A DNA stretch of 64,000 nt from Aspidapion aeneum (Eukaryota; Arthropoda; Insecta; Coleoptera; Brentidae). Shown here piece by piece: positions 35,701 through 40,984 of this stretch (within the stretch, counting starts at the first letter, position 1; the number at the start of each line of letters is the position of its first letter). The notes under the pieces were generated by a model. It saw only the letters and a program-made list of their open reading frames with translations. It made no database searches and was not told the DNA's origin. The stretch is from contig OY755042.1 in the NCBI GenBank assembly GCA_963576565.1, forward strand, positions 111,777,314-111,841,313. Reading direction: 5' to 3'. The position numbers and the translations under genes are program-made.

Positions 35701-38482
35701 AAGAAATTAAGTTCATACAGAATATTTTAATCATAACAAAAACATTTCATGTAAAAAAAAGCCAAGTACGCGAAAATGGCATTCCGTAAAAAGAATTGAG
35801 ATAAAAGTAAAGCCAAGTTCTCCAATACAAATTTCAAAATGAAAGGTTCTTACTAGTTTGGAAATATTTTTTTTAACTTTGCTATTACAGCCAAACTTCT
35901 TTATGTTTAATTTAGCACTGTGCCTAAGAGTCATTAACAGCCGTAATAGCCAAGTTTAGAAAAATATTTCCAAACTAGTAAGAACTATTCATTTTCAAAT
36001 ATGTATTGGAGAACTTGGCTTTACTTTTATCTCAATTCTTTTTACGGAATGCCATTTTCGCGTACTTGGCTTTTTTTTTACATGAAATGTTTTTGTTATG
36101 ATTTCACTTCTTTTTTAAAGGAATTGGATAATACTTAATTTTTAAAGTAGTAAAATATGCGGAATATTGTTCAAAACTTTTGCAATGCCTTACTTAAATT
36201 TTTGAGGTTTTTTAATTTTTTTCTTATGGTTTTATCGTAGTTCCTATCAGCGTTCCAAAGCTCAGCTCTCTAGCGTTTCTGAAAGTGCACAATGTTACTT
36301 TTACATAACTTTGCATGTATAGGGGAGGGAAATAAATTAAAATTGTCGTGTTTTTAAATTTTGTCCTATAGTTTTATCATAGTTCCTATCAGTCTTCCAA
36401 TGCTCAGCTCTCTAGCGTTTCTGGAAGTGGGTAATGTTACTTTTACATAACTTTACATTTATAGGGGAAGAGAGTAAATGAAAATATTGGGCTTTTTAAA
36501 TTTTTTACCAAGGTTTTATCATAATTTCTATCAGCACTCCAATGCTCAGGTCTCTAGCGTTTCTGGAAGTGGGCAATGTTAGTTTTATATAAATTTACAT
36601 TTATAGGAGAGGGAAGTAAATTAAAAAGTTATTGTTTTTAAATTTTTTCATATAGTTTTATCATAGTGTCTTTCAGTCTTAAAAAGTTCAGCTCTCTAGC
36701 GTTTCTAGAAGTGGGCAGTGTTACTTTTACATAACTTTACATTTATAGGGGAGGAAAGTAAATTAGAATTTTGGGTTTTTTTTCTATAACTTTATCATAG
36801 TTACTATCGATCTTCCAAAGCTCATCTCTCTAGCGTGTCTGTAAGTAAATTAGAATTTTGGGGTGTTTTAATTTTTTCCTATAGTTTTATCATAGTTCCT
36901 ATCAGTCTGCCAAAGCTTAGCTTTCTGGAAGTGGGCAATGCTACTTTTACATAACTTTAAATGTATAGGGGAGGGGAGTAAATTAAGATTTTGGGGTTTT
37001 TTTCCAGGGGTTTGGTCATAAGTTCTATGAGTCTGCCAAATTTCAGCTTTGTAGCATGTCTGGAAGTACAGTAGAATATTGATGATCTATACATGAGTGG
37101 GTGAGTCAGTGAGTGAGTGGCAATTTCGACGTTTTTTGAAATTTCGTAACTACTTTACTACTTTTTGGAATTCCATGAAATTTGGAGGGGTTGTTAACTC
37201 CATGGAGATCTACGACTGTGCAAAGTTTGAGATTCGTAGCTCATTCCGAAGTAGAGTTTTAGATAGGTCAAATATCGGCTGAAATGTTTCCAGAAAAGAT
37301 GGTTACGGCGCGCGAACTTGGCGAGGCACTGCCGTGCCCTCAGATTCTGGTCAGCAAAAAACTCGTCAGTAGTATAAAATCCTTTATCAAGCAGAAACTT
37401 TTGAGTCTTTTTTCTGAACTTTTTCTCGCATTGTTGTTTTCTTATGCTAAGTGGAAGATGAATAAATATCTTTTTGCCTTCGTAAATTAAAGATCTCTTG
37501 ATTAATTCGGATCGGGGGATGGGAAGAATTAGCTGAAGTGGCCTTCTATTACTATAAGATCTACTTAGTAGCAGCTCATTTTTGTATTTTTTAAATATTA
37601 CACATGATGTCTCAAGAACATATATGTACAAAATAGATTGCTGCATGAATCATTTCTTTTTGCATGGCAAATATTGCGAATCGCCCTTTTTTGTATTTTA
37701 AATACAGTTTGAAAAATAGTTTTGCGACAAGAACCCCAGAAACAGATACCATAACGCAAGTGAGAGTCAATAAGTGAGAAATAGAATTTTTTTTGTTTTT
37801 ACAGGTACTGTTTACTTATGTGGGTTGGAGCCACCGGTTTTAAAACTGGAAATTGAGGACGAGAGGAGGGACTACGTGTCGGTGGTGAGGAGTGAGAGAG
37901 GAAGGGAGTCCAGTCCTAGTAGTGAGGGAGCTATGGTAAGTTATTATTATATAGGGGCTTATTGAAGAACATGCTAATATTTATTTATCTATCTATCTAC
38001 CTATTTATGTATCTTTGGACATATACCTCCCCCAATATCTTCCACTCTTCTCTGTCTGCCGCCGTGTTCATCGATCTAGCTCCCGCATGTTTCTTCAATT
38101 CGTCCCCTTATCTCACTTGGGGGTCTTCCACTACTGCTTTTATTTTCCCAAGGTCTCCAGGTTACACGGCGGCAGACAGAGAAGAGTGGAAGATATTGGG
38201 GAGGCCCATGTCCAATATAGATAGAAGAGATAGACTCATCACTTAAAAAATAGTTTACTGTGGACTAGTTGTAAAATATTTTTTTTGTTGCAGACTCCAA
38301 GCGACGTTCTTCTAGAAACTTTCAGCGGGGATGAAGAAGAAGAAACGGAATCTTCAAAACCCAATGATTCAACCAATAGTGCCGTTAGTGAAGCATCGTC
38401 AGAAGTTCGGGACCTGCTCACCAGGAAAGTGGAGTTAGAAAAAAGAAACAAGCTGCAGGAGTTGCATAAACAAAGAGTTATG
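12543..38482 (+). CDS. Smg6: Smg6/EST1A, internal six-exon part of gene
   Basis: SMG6 is the endonuclease of nonsense-mediated mRNA decay; it cuts the transcript near a premature stop through a C-terminal PIN domain. Six + strand exons are joined by AG/GT introns with phases 1,1,2,1,1,0,0, so all splice into one open frame of about 285 codons. Family-like stretches appear in the expected order: a helix with [12 protein letters not shown], then [14 protein letters not shown] and WNPPPS, then [13 protein letters not shown], then LCGFTPLMF, then an acidic linker and the basic coiled helix [17 protein letters not shown] that precedes the PIN domain. Intron sizes are 394, 2231, 19509, 2591, 358 and over 25518 bp. 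The N-terminal 14-3-3-like part and the PIN domain are missing from the window. The frame has no lesion, so this looks like a functional host gene. SMG5 and SMG7 are less likely because of the WNPPP and pre-PIN signatures. Confidence 0.9.
13093..13222 (+). CDS. Smg6: Smg6 exon B
   Basis: The acceptor TTTTTTAG ends at 13092 and the donor GTAAGT starts at 13223. The exon enters in phase 1 and leaves in phase 2. It encodes the most diagnostic stretch in the window: [20 protein letters not shown], then [18 protein letters not shown]. In SMG6 proteins this is the conserved (I/V)K(I/V)W-DWML and WNPPP region of the helical hairpin domain. The intron before it is only 394 bp and holds no clear mobile element. 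Confidence 0.92.
13280..13998. mobile_element. TIR element in Smg6 intron B-C
   Basis: The left end TCTCCCATAACTTGGGGGCC (about 13285) is matched inverted at the right end by GGCCCCTAAGTTATGGGACA (about 13972). Inner matches continue (GGTGATAAAGGAGGT against ACCTCCTCTATCACC). A second inverted pair around GTCACAGCCAGCTGAATC and GGCTGTGACTTC lies within. It encodes nothing recognisable and probably is a MITE. Confidence 0.6.
14354..15270 (+). mobile_element. MITE-A copy 1
   Basis: 917 bp. It starts GGATGATTCTTAC and ends GTAGGATCATCC. Flanks AAAT and ATAT are a possible 4-bp target duplication with one mismatch. It shares its full length with four other copies in the window. The motif CCAGAGG(A/G)ATGA recurs four times inside. 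It lies in Smg6 intron B-C, same orientation as the other copies. Confidence 0.88.
15454..15554 (+). CDS. Smg6: Smg6 exon C
   Basis: A short exon between the acceptor AATCCTAG (ends 15453) and the donor GTGAGT (15555). It enters in phase 2 and leaves in phase 1. It encodes [20 protein letters not shown] then [14 protein letters not shown], matching the SMG6 D(V/L)WS-LA-NIL helix. The intron before it contains a TIR element (13280-13998) and MITE-A copy 1 (14354-15270), which ends 183 bp upstream of the acceptor. The intron after it, 19.5 kb long, is nearly all mobile-element sequence. Confidence 0.88.
15728..15895 (+). mobile_element. pogo/Tigger-like element, left-end fragment
   Basis: Starts with CAGTTAAGCCTTTCC after TA, the usual start of pogo-type TIRs, and carries the CGGACAC / GCCGGACAAATT series also found in the copy at 34449-35024. 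It is cut short where repeat B begins near 15890. Confidence 0.65.
15880..16130 (-). repeat. Repeat B copy 2, partial
   Basis: Inverse orientation to copy 1: GAGTCCCATAAGGACGAAAC and TTAACTGTAAACACTTATTA, ending with ACGGGTACTAAATTTCACGT. Truncated at the internal side. Confidence 0.7.
16131..16532. other. No recognised feature
   Basis: AT-rich intron sequence between repeat B and MITE-A copy 2. Nothing was identified. Confidence 0.4.
16533..17448 (+). mobile_element. MITE-A copy 2
   Basis: 916 bp from GGATGATTCTACCAAAA to GTAGAATCATCC, with a perfect 4-bp duplication ATAT on both sides. Terminal inverted repeats are about 22 bp. An acceptor-like CTTCATTTGCAG lies near the right end and is followed by an open stretch. 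It lies in Smg6 intron C-D. Confidence 0.92.
17456..17495. repeat. Recurrent hairpin motif, copy 1
   Basis: An imperfect palindrome with TACCTCCCTAGCC on one side and GGCTAGAGAAGGTA on the other, and CGCGTAGCAAT in the loop. The same motif recurs at 51159-51196 and 63103-63142. Its CTAG-ended hairpin recalls the 3' end of Helitrons, but no TC start or AT target could be shown. Confidence 0.5.
17519..17930 (+). repeat. Dispersed repeat C, copy 1
   Basis: Matches 33931-34380 in the same orientation: GATAACGCCGAAA, CTATCTTAGCAATATCGTCG, TGATGTTTGTCTGTGTGTGT and CAGATCCGTCATGGATCCAT. Non-coding. The element class is unknown. Confidence 0.75.
17931..18371. other. No recognised feature
   Basis: Intron C-D sequence with no element ends or coding stretch that I could recognise. 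Confidence 0.4.
18372..20330 (-). pseudogene. F1 RTE-like LINE copy, interrupted by a CR1/L2-like element
   Basis: Read on the minus strand from 20330 down. The RT palm region (about 20330-19790) includes the [12 protein letters not shown] catalytic area and [16 protein letters not shown] helix. It then continues to the [18 protein letters not shown] connection at about 19655. The copy resumes after the insertion at 18775 and closes with the MERQ-type C-terminal region and TAGA tail at about 18372-18400. Several stops and frameshifts. Confidence 0.78.
18776..19653 (-). pseudogene. CR1/L2-like LINE, RT C-terminus and 3' tail
   Basis: A 208-residue frame on the minus strand (19653-19027) holds the thumb and C-terminus of a non-LTR reverse transcriptase: [58 protein letters not shown] and [24 protein letters not shown] follows and the copy ends in (ATCT)n at 18776-18806. 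It is 5'-truncated, as most LINE insertions are, and splits the F1 copy at TATA-type target sequence. Clade from motif style only. Confidence 0.82.
20690..20942 (-). pseudogene. CR1/L2-like RT palm fragment
   Basis: On the minus strand the stretch reads [20 protein letters not shown] then [14 protein letters not shown] and SSGVPQGS across a few lesions. These are RT motifs A and B (F/L-KAFD and SGVPQGS). The motif with the FADD box is absent. It abuts a Jockey fragment at 20943. Confidence 0.7.
20943..21085 (-). pseudogene. Jockey ORF2 fragment, thumb region
   Basis: The reverse complement matches the ORF2 part of the full Jockey element that encodes [20 protein letters not shown] and the following QLWGCAKES/VVQRFQN. 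A deletion lies between the two pieces. Non-functional. Confidence 0.7.
21086..22029. other. No recognised feature
   Basis: Contains short open stretches near 21360-21730 without family resemblance. I cannot assign them to a host exon or an element. Confidence 0.35.
22030..22680 (+). pseudogene. F1 RTE-like LINE, RT palm fragment
   Basis: Encodes [20 protein letters not shown], then [20 protein letters not shown] and [19 protein letters not shown] (RT motifs around RQG-SP-LF). After a stop comes [20 protein letters not shown], the catalytic YADD box. This is the part deleted from the copy at 28-780. Stops split the frame, and the C-terminal third is missing. Confidence 0.82.
22681..23219. 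other. No recognised feature
   Basis: AT-rich intron sequence. Its last ~18 bases (GACTAATTTACCATAT) resemble the F3 RT sequence that continues after MITE-A copy 3. Confidence 0.4.
23220..24133 (+). mobile_element. MITE-A copy 3, inserted in an F3 LINE
   Basis: 914 bp with both ends typical. The uninterrupted F3 sequence at 52310-52345 (minus strand) shows the empty site TTACCATATACACAC. Here ATAT precedes and TTAT follows the element, a 4-bp duplication with one change. The first exon-like stretch is broken by a missing T near 23257. Confidence 0.9.
24134..24830 (+). pseudogene. F3 RTE-like LINE, RT C-terminal half
   Basis: Reads [20 protein letters not shown], then [40 protein letters not shown] and [20 protein letters not shown], ending with a decayed [12 protein letters not shown] C-terminus. 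FADD is intact, but the copy lacks everything 5' of it and is frameshifted from about 24627 on. The upstream open frame into MITE-A copy 3 is a chance fusion. Confidence 0.85.
25060..25310 (+). pseudogene. Mariner transposase middle fragment
   Basis: One frame gives [20 protein letters not shown] then [11 protein letters not shown], the first catalytic Asp motif (GD-SWIY). A frameshift then leads to [20 protein letters not shown] and TITLEDQRT, which follow it in mariner transposases. The HTH part and the second and third Asp motifs are absent. It sits in Smg6 intron C-D in sense orientation. Confidence 0.75.
25311..25839. other. No recognised feature
   Basis: AT-rich intron sequence without element ends or coding resemblance. 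Confidence 0.4.
25840..27150 (+). pseudogene. F3 RTE-like LINE, internally deleted copy
   Basis: Collinear with the F3 element at 51540-57724. It carries the 5' part ([20 protein letters not shown], then [12 protein letters not shown]), a deletion, [13 protein letters not shown] and GRS-type residues, [20 protein letters not shown], and after another deletion a palm with a mutated catalytic box (FVDDQ-like at about 26500). It ends with the C-terminus near 27070. Many stops. A TAGTAG tail is near 27140. Confidence 0.82.
27215..28128 (+). mobile_element. MITE-A copy 4
   Basis: 914 bp, GGATGATTCTACCAAAA to GTAGATCATCC, perfect 4-bp duplication ATAA. One A is missing in the right-end TIR. Internal CCAGAGGAATGA motifs are conserved. 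Smg6 intron C-D. Confidence 0.92.
28129..28416. other. No recognised feature
   Basis: Intron sequence between MITE-A copy 4 and an F1 LINE copy. Nothing was identified. Confidence 0.4.
28955..29768 (+). pseudogene. F2 RTE-like LINE, 5'-truncated copy
   Basis: Begins inside the RT at [20 protein letters not shown]. It then reads [60 protein letters not shown] and [20 protein letters not shown] over two frameshifts. It closes in a long (TA)n tract (29697-29767). It is nearly identical in sequence to the copy at 42714-43919. Inserted within TA-rich sequence of an F1 copy. Confidence 0.85.
29697..29767. repeat. (TA)n microsatellite at the F2 3' end
   Basis: About 35 TA units directly after the F2 C-terminus. 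It is probably the tail or target of the F2 insertion. The tyrosine-isoleucine frames it creates are not genes. Confidence 0.9.
30181..30764. other. No recognised feature
   Basis: AT-rich intron sequence with no repeated landmarks in this window. Confidence 0.4.
30765..31600. repeat. Repeat B, head-to-head inverted pair
   Basis: A forward copy (about 30765-31050) meets an inverted copy (about 31090-31600). Shared landmarks are GTGTTGACAGTTAACGGTTT against its complement, GCGCCATCTA and CTGATTAGCG-type sequence. At the junction TTTTCGGGTAAAAAGAAGT and CTTCTTTTTACCCGATTAG face each other. The pair could fold into a long hairpin. Non-coding. Confidence 0.75.
31843..32148. mobile_element. 306-bp MITE with GGCCGCTTGACATG ends
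   Basis: The left end GGCCGCTTGACATGGTGC is mirrored by GCACCATGTCAAGCGGCC on the right, about 22 bp of perfect TIR. Flanks allow either a 5-bp TTAAA duplication or a 3-bp TAA duplication with an extra A/T in the TIR. The latter would suit PIF/Harbinger. The inside is rich in TTTGCATGCAA-like palindromes and non-coding. Confidence 0.85.
32149..32824. other. Intron sequence with a short direct repeat
   Basis: Two blocks (32315-32380 and 32717-32785) share GTCAG(C/T)ACCAACCTTGGTAACA, an A/T run and TATGCTGCT. Nothing else was recognised. Confidence 0.5.
32825..33310 (+). repeat. Repeat B copy, forward
   Basis: Full-length type: AATCAAACAAGTTTCATGGC, CACCTAATAAGTGTTGACAG, TTTCGTCCTTATGGGACTAC, GGCGCCATCTACCGAGATAC, and a decayed right end near GGAATTTTAAATG. 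Nearly identical over its left half to 41040-41340. Confidence 0.75.
33311..33930. other. Intron sequence with a short (CA)n
   Basis: A (CA)n tract of about 11 units lies at 33773-33795. No other feature was recognised. Confidence 0.5.
33931..34380 (+). repeat. Dispersed repeat C, copy 2
   Basis: Same landmarks and orientation as 17519-17930: CTATCTTAGCAATATCGTCG and CAGATCCGTCATGGATCCAT. It has an extra ~60 bp in the middle. Confidence 0.75.
34449..35024 (+). mobile_element. pogo/Tigger-like element with psq-type HTH remnant
   Basis: Carries TAAGCGGACACTTCC-type subterminal sequence on the left. On the right it ends GTCCGCTTACAGGAGGTTTC then ACTG followed by TA. At 34824 an ATG opens [20 protein letters not shown] then [14 protein letters not shown], the N-terminal pipsqueak/CENP-B type helix-turn-helix of pogo transposases. 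After [10 protein letters not shown] the frame jumps straight to the right end, so the DDE domain is deleted. The left end is eroded. The element ends 38 bp before Smg6 exon D. Confidence 0.75.
35064..35213 (+). CDS. Smg6: Smg6 exon D
   Basis: The acceptor TTTTTCCAG ends at 35063 and the donor GTAAGT starts at 35214; the exon is phase 1 at both ends. It encodes [20 protein letters not shown], then [19 protein letters not shown] and [12 protein letters not shown]. The L-GF-PL motif is a recognised landmark of SMG6 before the PIN domain. The third codon positions are clearly richer in G+C than the surrounding intron, as expected for real coding sequence. A pogo/Tigger-like element ends only about 38 bp upstream of this acceptor. 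Confidence 0.92.
35365..35397. repeat. (TTTCAA)n short tract
   Basis: Repeats of TTTCAA followed by sequence whose complement has AATAAA. This could be the minus-strand 3' tail of a LINE, but no RT frame is attached. Confidence 0.5.
35733..36105. repeat. Near-perfect inverted repeat, ~145-bp arms
   Basis: The left arm 35733-35875 and right arm 35955-36105 are inverse copies: AAAACATTTCATGTAAAAAA against its complement, AAGCCAAGTACGCGAAAATG against CATTTTCGCGTACTTGGCTT. The spacer is about 80 bp. It lies in Smg6 intron D-E, so the transcript could fold into a long hairpin. Confidence 0.85.
36190..37080. repeat. Tandem array of a ~142-bp unit, six to seven copies
   Basis: CTCAGCTCTCTAGCG or variants occur near 36260, 36401, 36545, 36686, 36821, 36913 and 37041. 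Units also share ATAGTTTTATCATAGTTCCT and ACTTTTACATAACTTTACAT. The array precedes repeat D and a minus-strand CR1-like RT end, so it may be that element's 3' UTR. Confidence 0.85.
37062..37345 (+). repeat. Dispersed repeat D, copy 2
   Basis: Inverse match to 5752-6008. It includes GTGAGTGAGTGG, AATTTGGAGGGGTTGTTAAC and CTACGACTGTGCAAAGTTTG. Short open frames on both strands are not supported as genes. Confidence 0.7.
37330..37786 (-). pseudogene. CR1-like LINE, RT C-terminus
   Basis: On the minus strand from 37786: [19 protein letters not shown], then an [15 protein letters not shown] helix and, after frame changes, [40 protein letters not shown] and [20 protein letters not shown]. This is the usual end of CR1/L2-type insect reverse transcriptases. 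It is 5'-truncated and frameshifted. Its 5' edge lies 18 bp before Smg6 exon E, antisense to the gene. Confidence 0.78.
37805..37935 (+). CDS. Smg6: Smg6 exon E
   Basis: The acceptor TTTTTACAG ends at 37804 and the donor GTAAGT starts at 37936. It enters in phase 1 and ends in phase 0. It encodes [20 protein letters not shown] then [20 protein letters not shown] and GAM. The start matches the family's short hydrophobic strand after the L-GF-PL helix; the end is a serine-rich, charged linker. Antisense CR1-like reverse-transcriptase sequence reaches to about 37786, so only some 18 bases separate LINE sequence from the exon. Confidence 0.88.
37985..38232. pseudogene. F1 LINE 3' end, folded back
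   Basis: In the 358-bp Smg6 intron E-F. Minus-strand F1 C-terminal sequence (37985-38165, with a TAGA-type tail at 37985-38003) is followed by a plus-strand copy of its last ~60 bp (GAAGAGTGGAAGATATTGGG at 38188). The two form an inverted repeat, 38015-38072 against 38167-38226. Confidence 0.75.
38294..38482 (+). CDS. Smg6: Smg6 exon F (pre-PIN linker)
   Basis: The acceptor TTTGTTGCAG ends at 38293 and the donor GTAAGT starts at 38483; it is phase 0 at both ends, 63 codons. It encodes an acidic stretch ([16 protein letters not shown]), a serine-rich spacer, and a basic heptad-like helix [23 protein letters not shown]6 has the same order of acidic linker and charged helix just before its PIN nuclease domain. 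The next exon should open the PIN domain with an L-V-P-D-T-N type motif; I found none from 38483 to 64000. Confidence 0.88.
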
Positions 38483-38670
38483 GTAAGTGAACAATGTCAT
38501 TCAAATATGTGTAATCCAACTGTCAAACTGAACCTCACATCTGCCAGTTTTGAGATATTACACAAAACCTAAGCACTCTGATCAATAAAATTATCTGTAG
38601 TAAAGGGCACTATTTCTTTTTTGGTTCTTTTCAACATACACAACAAATAACCCAAGAATTCTTGTAGTAA

Positions 38671-38811
38671 AAACTTTCAAATGTTTTTCCCTCTTTATTA
38701 GCCTTCAAACTCGTTTCAGCTATAAAGGCAAAAGGAGGAGATAATTTGTGCTAAGCCTGACCTATTTTTCTACTTTGAGGTTCTCGATTGCCCGGGGCAT
38801 TTTAAAATAAA
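38671..38811 (+). repeat. Direct repeat, MITE-free copy
   Basis: Shares ACTCGTTTCAGCTATAAAGG, ATTTGTGCTA(A/G)GCCTGACCT and GGTTCTCGATTGCC with 39433-40476. This copy has no insertion and so shows the empty site of MITE-A copy 5. Another short repeated phrase is GGCACTATTTCTTTTT at 38607 and 38834. Confidence 0.85.
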
Positions 38812-39432
38812 AAAAAATCTGCAGCAAAAGGCACTATTTCTTTTTCGGGTCTTTACAACATTTCGTAATTTCTCAAAACAAAAAAAAAACAGAAATCAAT
38901 TAAATACTTTCGTAGATTAATCACTCGACTTCCAAGCGCGGCCGGGTTATTTAGCGCCTCTTCGGCCTGCCTATGGCACACCCATTCAATAGAATACCCA
39001 TAGAGAATACCCATATTATATGTGTGCGAGCGAGAATTATTATTAATTATGGGTCAGTTGGTCATAGAGGTATGCCTCTTGTGTAATTCTCACCGACTAT
39101 ACTCGACTGGTTCGCTTTTGTCAGTTAACTGTTGTTTTTCGGACTCATCTTACACGCCTCTGGGGGGCCCGAAATTGAACCATCTGACATATTTTGTTGA
39201 CTAAATCAGATTGCCAAAAAAATCCAACATGTAATAACGACACAACGTCCATTTTTAAACTTTCTTCATGTAACGCAACCATAGATATTGAAAAAATATT
39301 AGATATTGCCTTGACTTTTGCGCCACCTCCAATAAGGGGCGATGGAACGTTGGCGACCATTTTTTCACAGATTCTAAGTATAAGCCCTAGAGGTCGCTAT
39401 GGTGAACAAGCATATCCCAAGTAACACATACT
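38812..39432. other. No recognised gene
   Basis: Sequence downstream of Smg6 exon F. It contains GC-rich patches near 38935-38990 and 39145-39175 but no PIN-domain exon and no element ends that I could define. Confidence 0.4.
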
Positions 39433-40476
39433 AGTAAAACTTTCTAATTTTTTTCTCTCTTTGTAAGTTTTCAAACTCGTTTCAGCTATGGATGATTCTA
39501 CCAAAAGTGGACTATATGGATATCATTTTTGGTCATTGCCTTTAAATAACAGTACAGCACAGTAAATAATTTTGTTTTTTTAAATTTATGGAACTAATTA
39601 GGTGTAAGCTAAGAAACATTTATTTTTCCGAATTTTAGGAATTATTGCATAAAAATTCCAGAGGAATGAGTACCAGAGGAATGAGTTTTTTAATGGTTTT
39701 CCAATTTAAATCAAAATCTATTTAGACTACTTAAGTTTTATATAAACAAAGTTCCTATACTTATAATTTTAAAACAATCAACAAAAAAATTATACTATTG
39801 AAATCAGTCGAATATTGACTTACCAGAGGGATGATAATTGAAGCGTTCCTTTTTGATTTCTCCGAAAAAAACTAATTTTCTGCCGAAAATAAAAAGATCT
39901 CCAAACTAAAGTTGACATTATCTGTCACAACTTGTCACCCTCACAAGTAAATTAGATATCCAGGGCCGTGTCTTTCTCTAGAAATTAACCGGTGGTATTC
40001 ACAAATATTGTGTTATTAAAAATGGAGCACGTTTAAAATTGTAAAATTTTCCGGAGAAAATGTAAATTCGGATTTTTAAAAATATGACTGCAAACTTAAG
40101 TTTTATCAATTTTTTTGATAAATGGTTAAGACTTGATTAAATATTATTTATTAGGATATTTTTTTCAATTTAAGTTTTTAATATTTGGTTTGGGACTACA
40201 CCAGAGGAATGAGGTATTTACTTTGTAATAAAAAAATTATAAACTTGCAATTTTTTTATACATTAAACTCAAATGCTCCATAAAGAAAACATTTCGTTTT
40301 AAAACTTATAACTAAAACTATGCTTCATTTGCAGTCTGTGTTTGAAAAATATGCATTCCCACTCCACAGCACCATTTTTGTAGAATCATTCCTATAAAGG
40401 CAAAATGAGGAAACAATTTGTGCTAGGCCTGACCTAGTATCTTACTTTGGGGTTCTCGATTGCCGTGGGCATTTTT
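39433..40476 (+). repeat. Direct repeat, copy carrying MITE-A
   Basis: Second copy of the 38671-38811 block, split by MITE-A copy 5 after CAGCTAT. About 80% alike on both sides by eye. Confidence 0.8.
39490..40391 (+). mobile_element. MITE-A copy 5
   Basis: 902 bp, GGATGATTCTACCAAAA to GTAGAATCATTC (one C to T in the right TIR), flanked by CTAT on both sides. The related sequence at 38720 reads CAGCTATAAAGG with a single CTAT, so the 4-bp duplication is shown by an empty site. A ~10-bp and a ~15-bp deletion account for the shorter length. Confidence 0.95.
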
Positions 40477-40480
40477 AAGA

Positions 40481-40984
40481 CAACATAGCCTATAAAACAG
40501 TGTTAATTTTGATCTTAAAAACTTTTTAAAAATTAAGGACTTTTTTGGTTTCCTACGTAAGTCAGAGTCACTTATTTTTTAACTGAATTAATTCTTTTAA
40601 GGCAGGGCCGTTTTTGTTTATAGTTATAAGTTGAAAATTATTATTTCTAACAAGAAGTACGAAGCAAAACGCATCGATGAACTATATAGGAAAATATTCG
40701 ATTTTTTTTTAACCATATGGGAATTTCGGCGTTGCCTAGGTTAAAACTTGCACTTTATTTTATCCTAATAAAAAAAAAGTAATGAGTGGTTGAAAACAAG
40801 AAACTTAAAACGCAGCCCTGCCAGGGAGTAGTAGTGGAAGTCTATGCTCTGTGGGAGTGTTGACATACCCTAACATTTTGTTTAGCTAACGTTGGTTAGT
40901 TCCGCTAGTTTTTCGCGAACCACTTTCAGATGACTTTACAACTGGAGGACAACCAAACCTTGAACCAATATTGATACCGTCGGT
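40481..40984. other. No recognised feature
   Basis: Sequence with GGCAGGGCCG at 40602 and an inverted-like GCAGCCCTGCC at 40814. No clear element. Confidence 0.4.

Noticed and set aside
12543..38482. Assignment of the host gene to SMG5 or SMG7
   Set aside because: The DWML, WNPPP, L-GF-PL and acidic-then-basic linker series fits SMG6; SMG7 lacks a C-terminal PIN linker of this kind.
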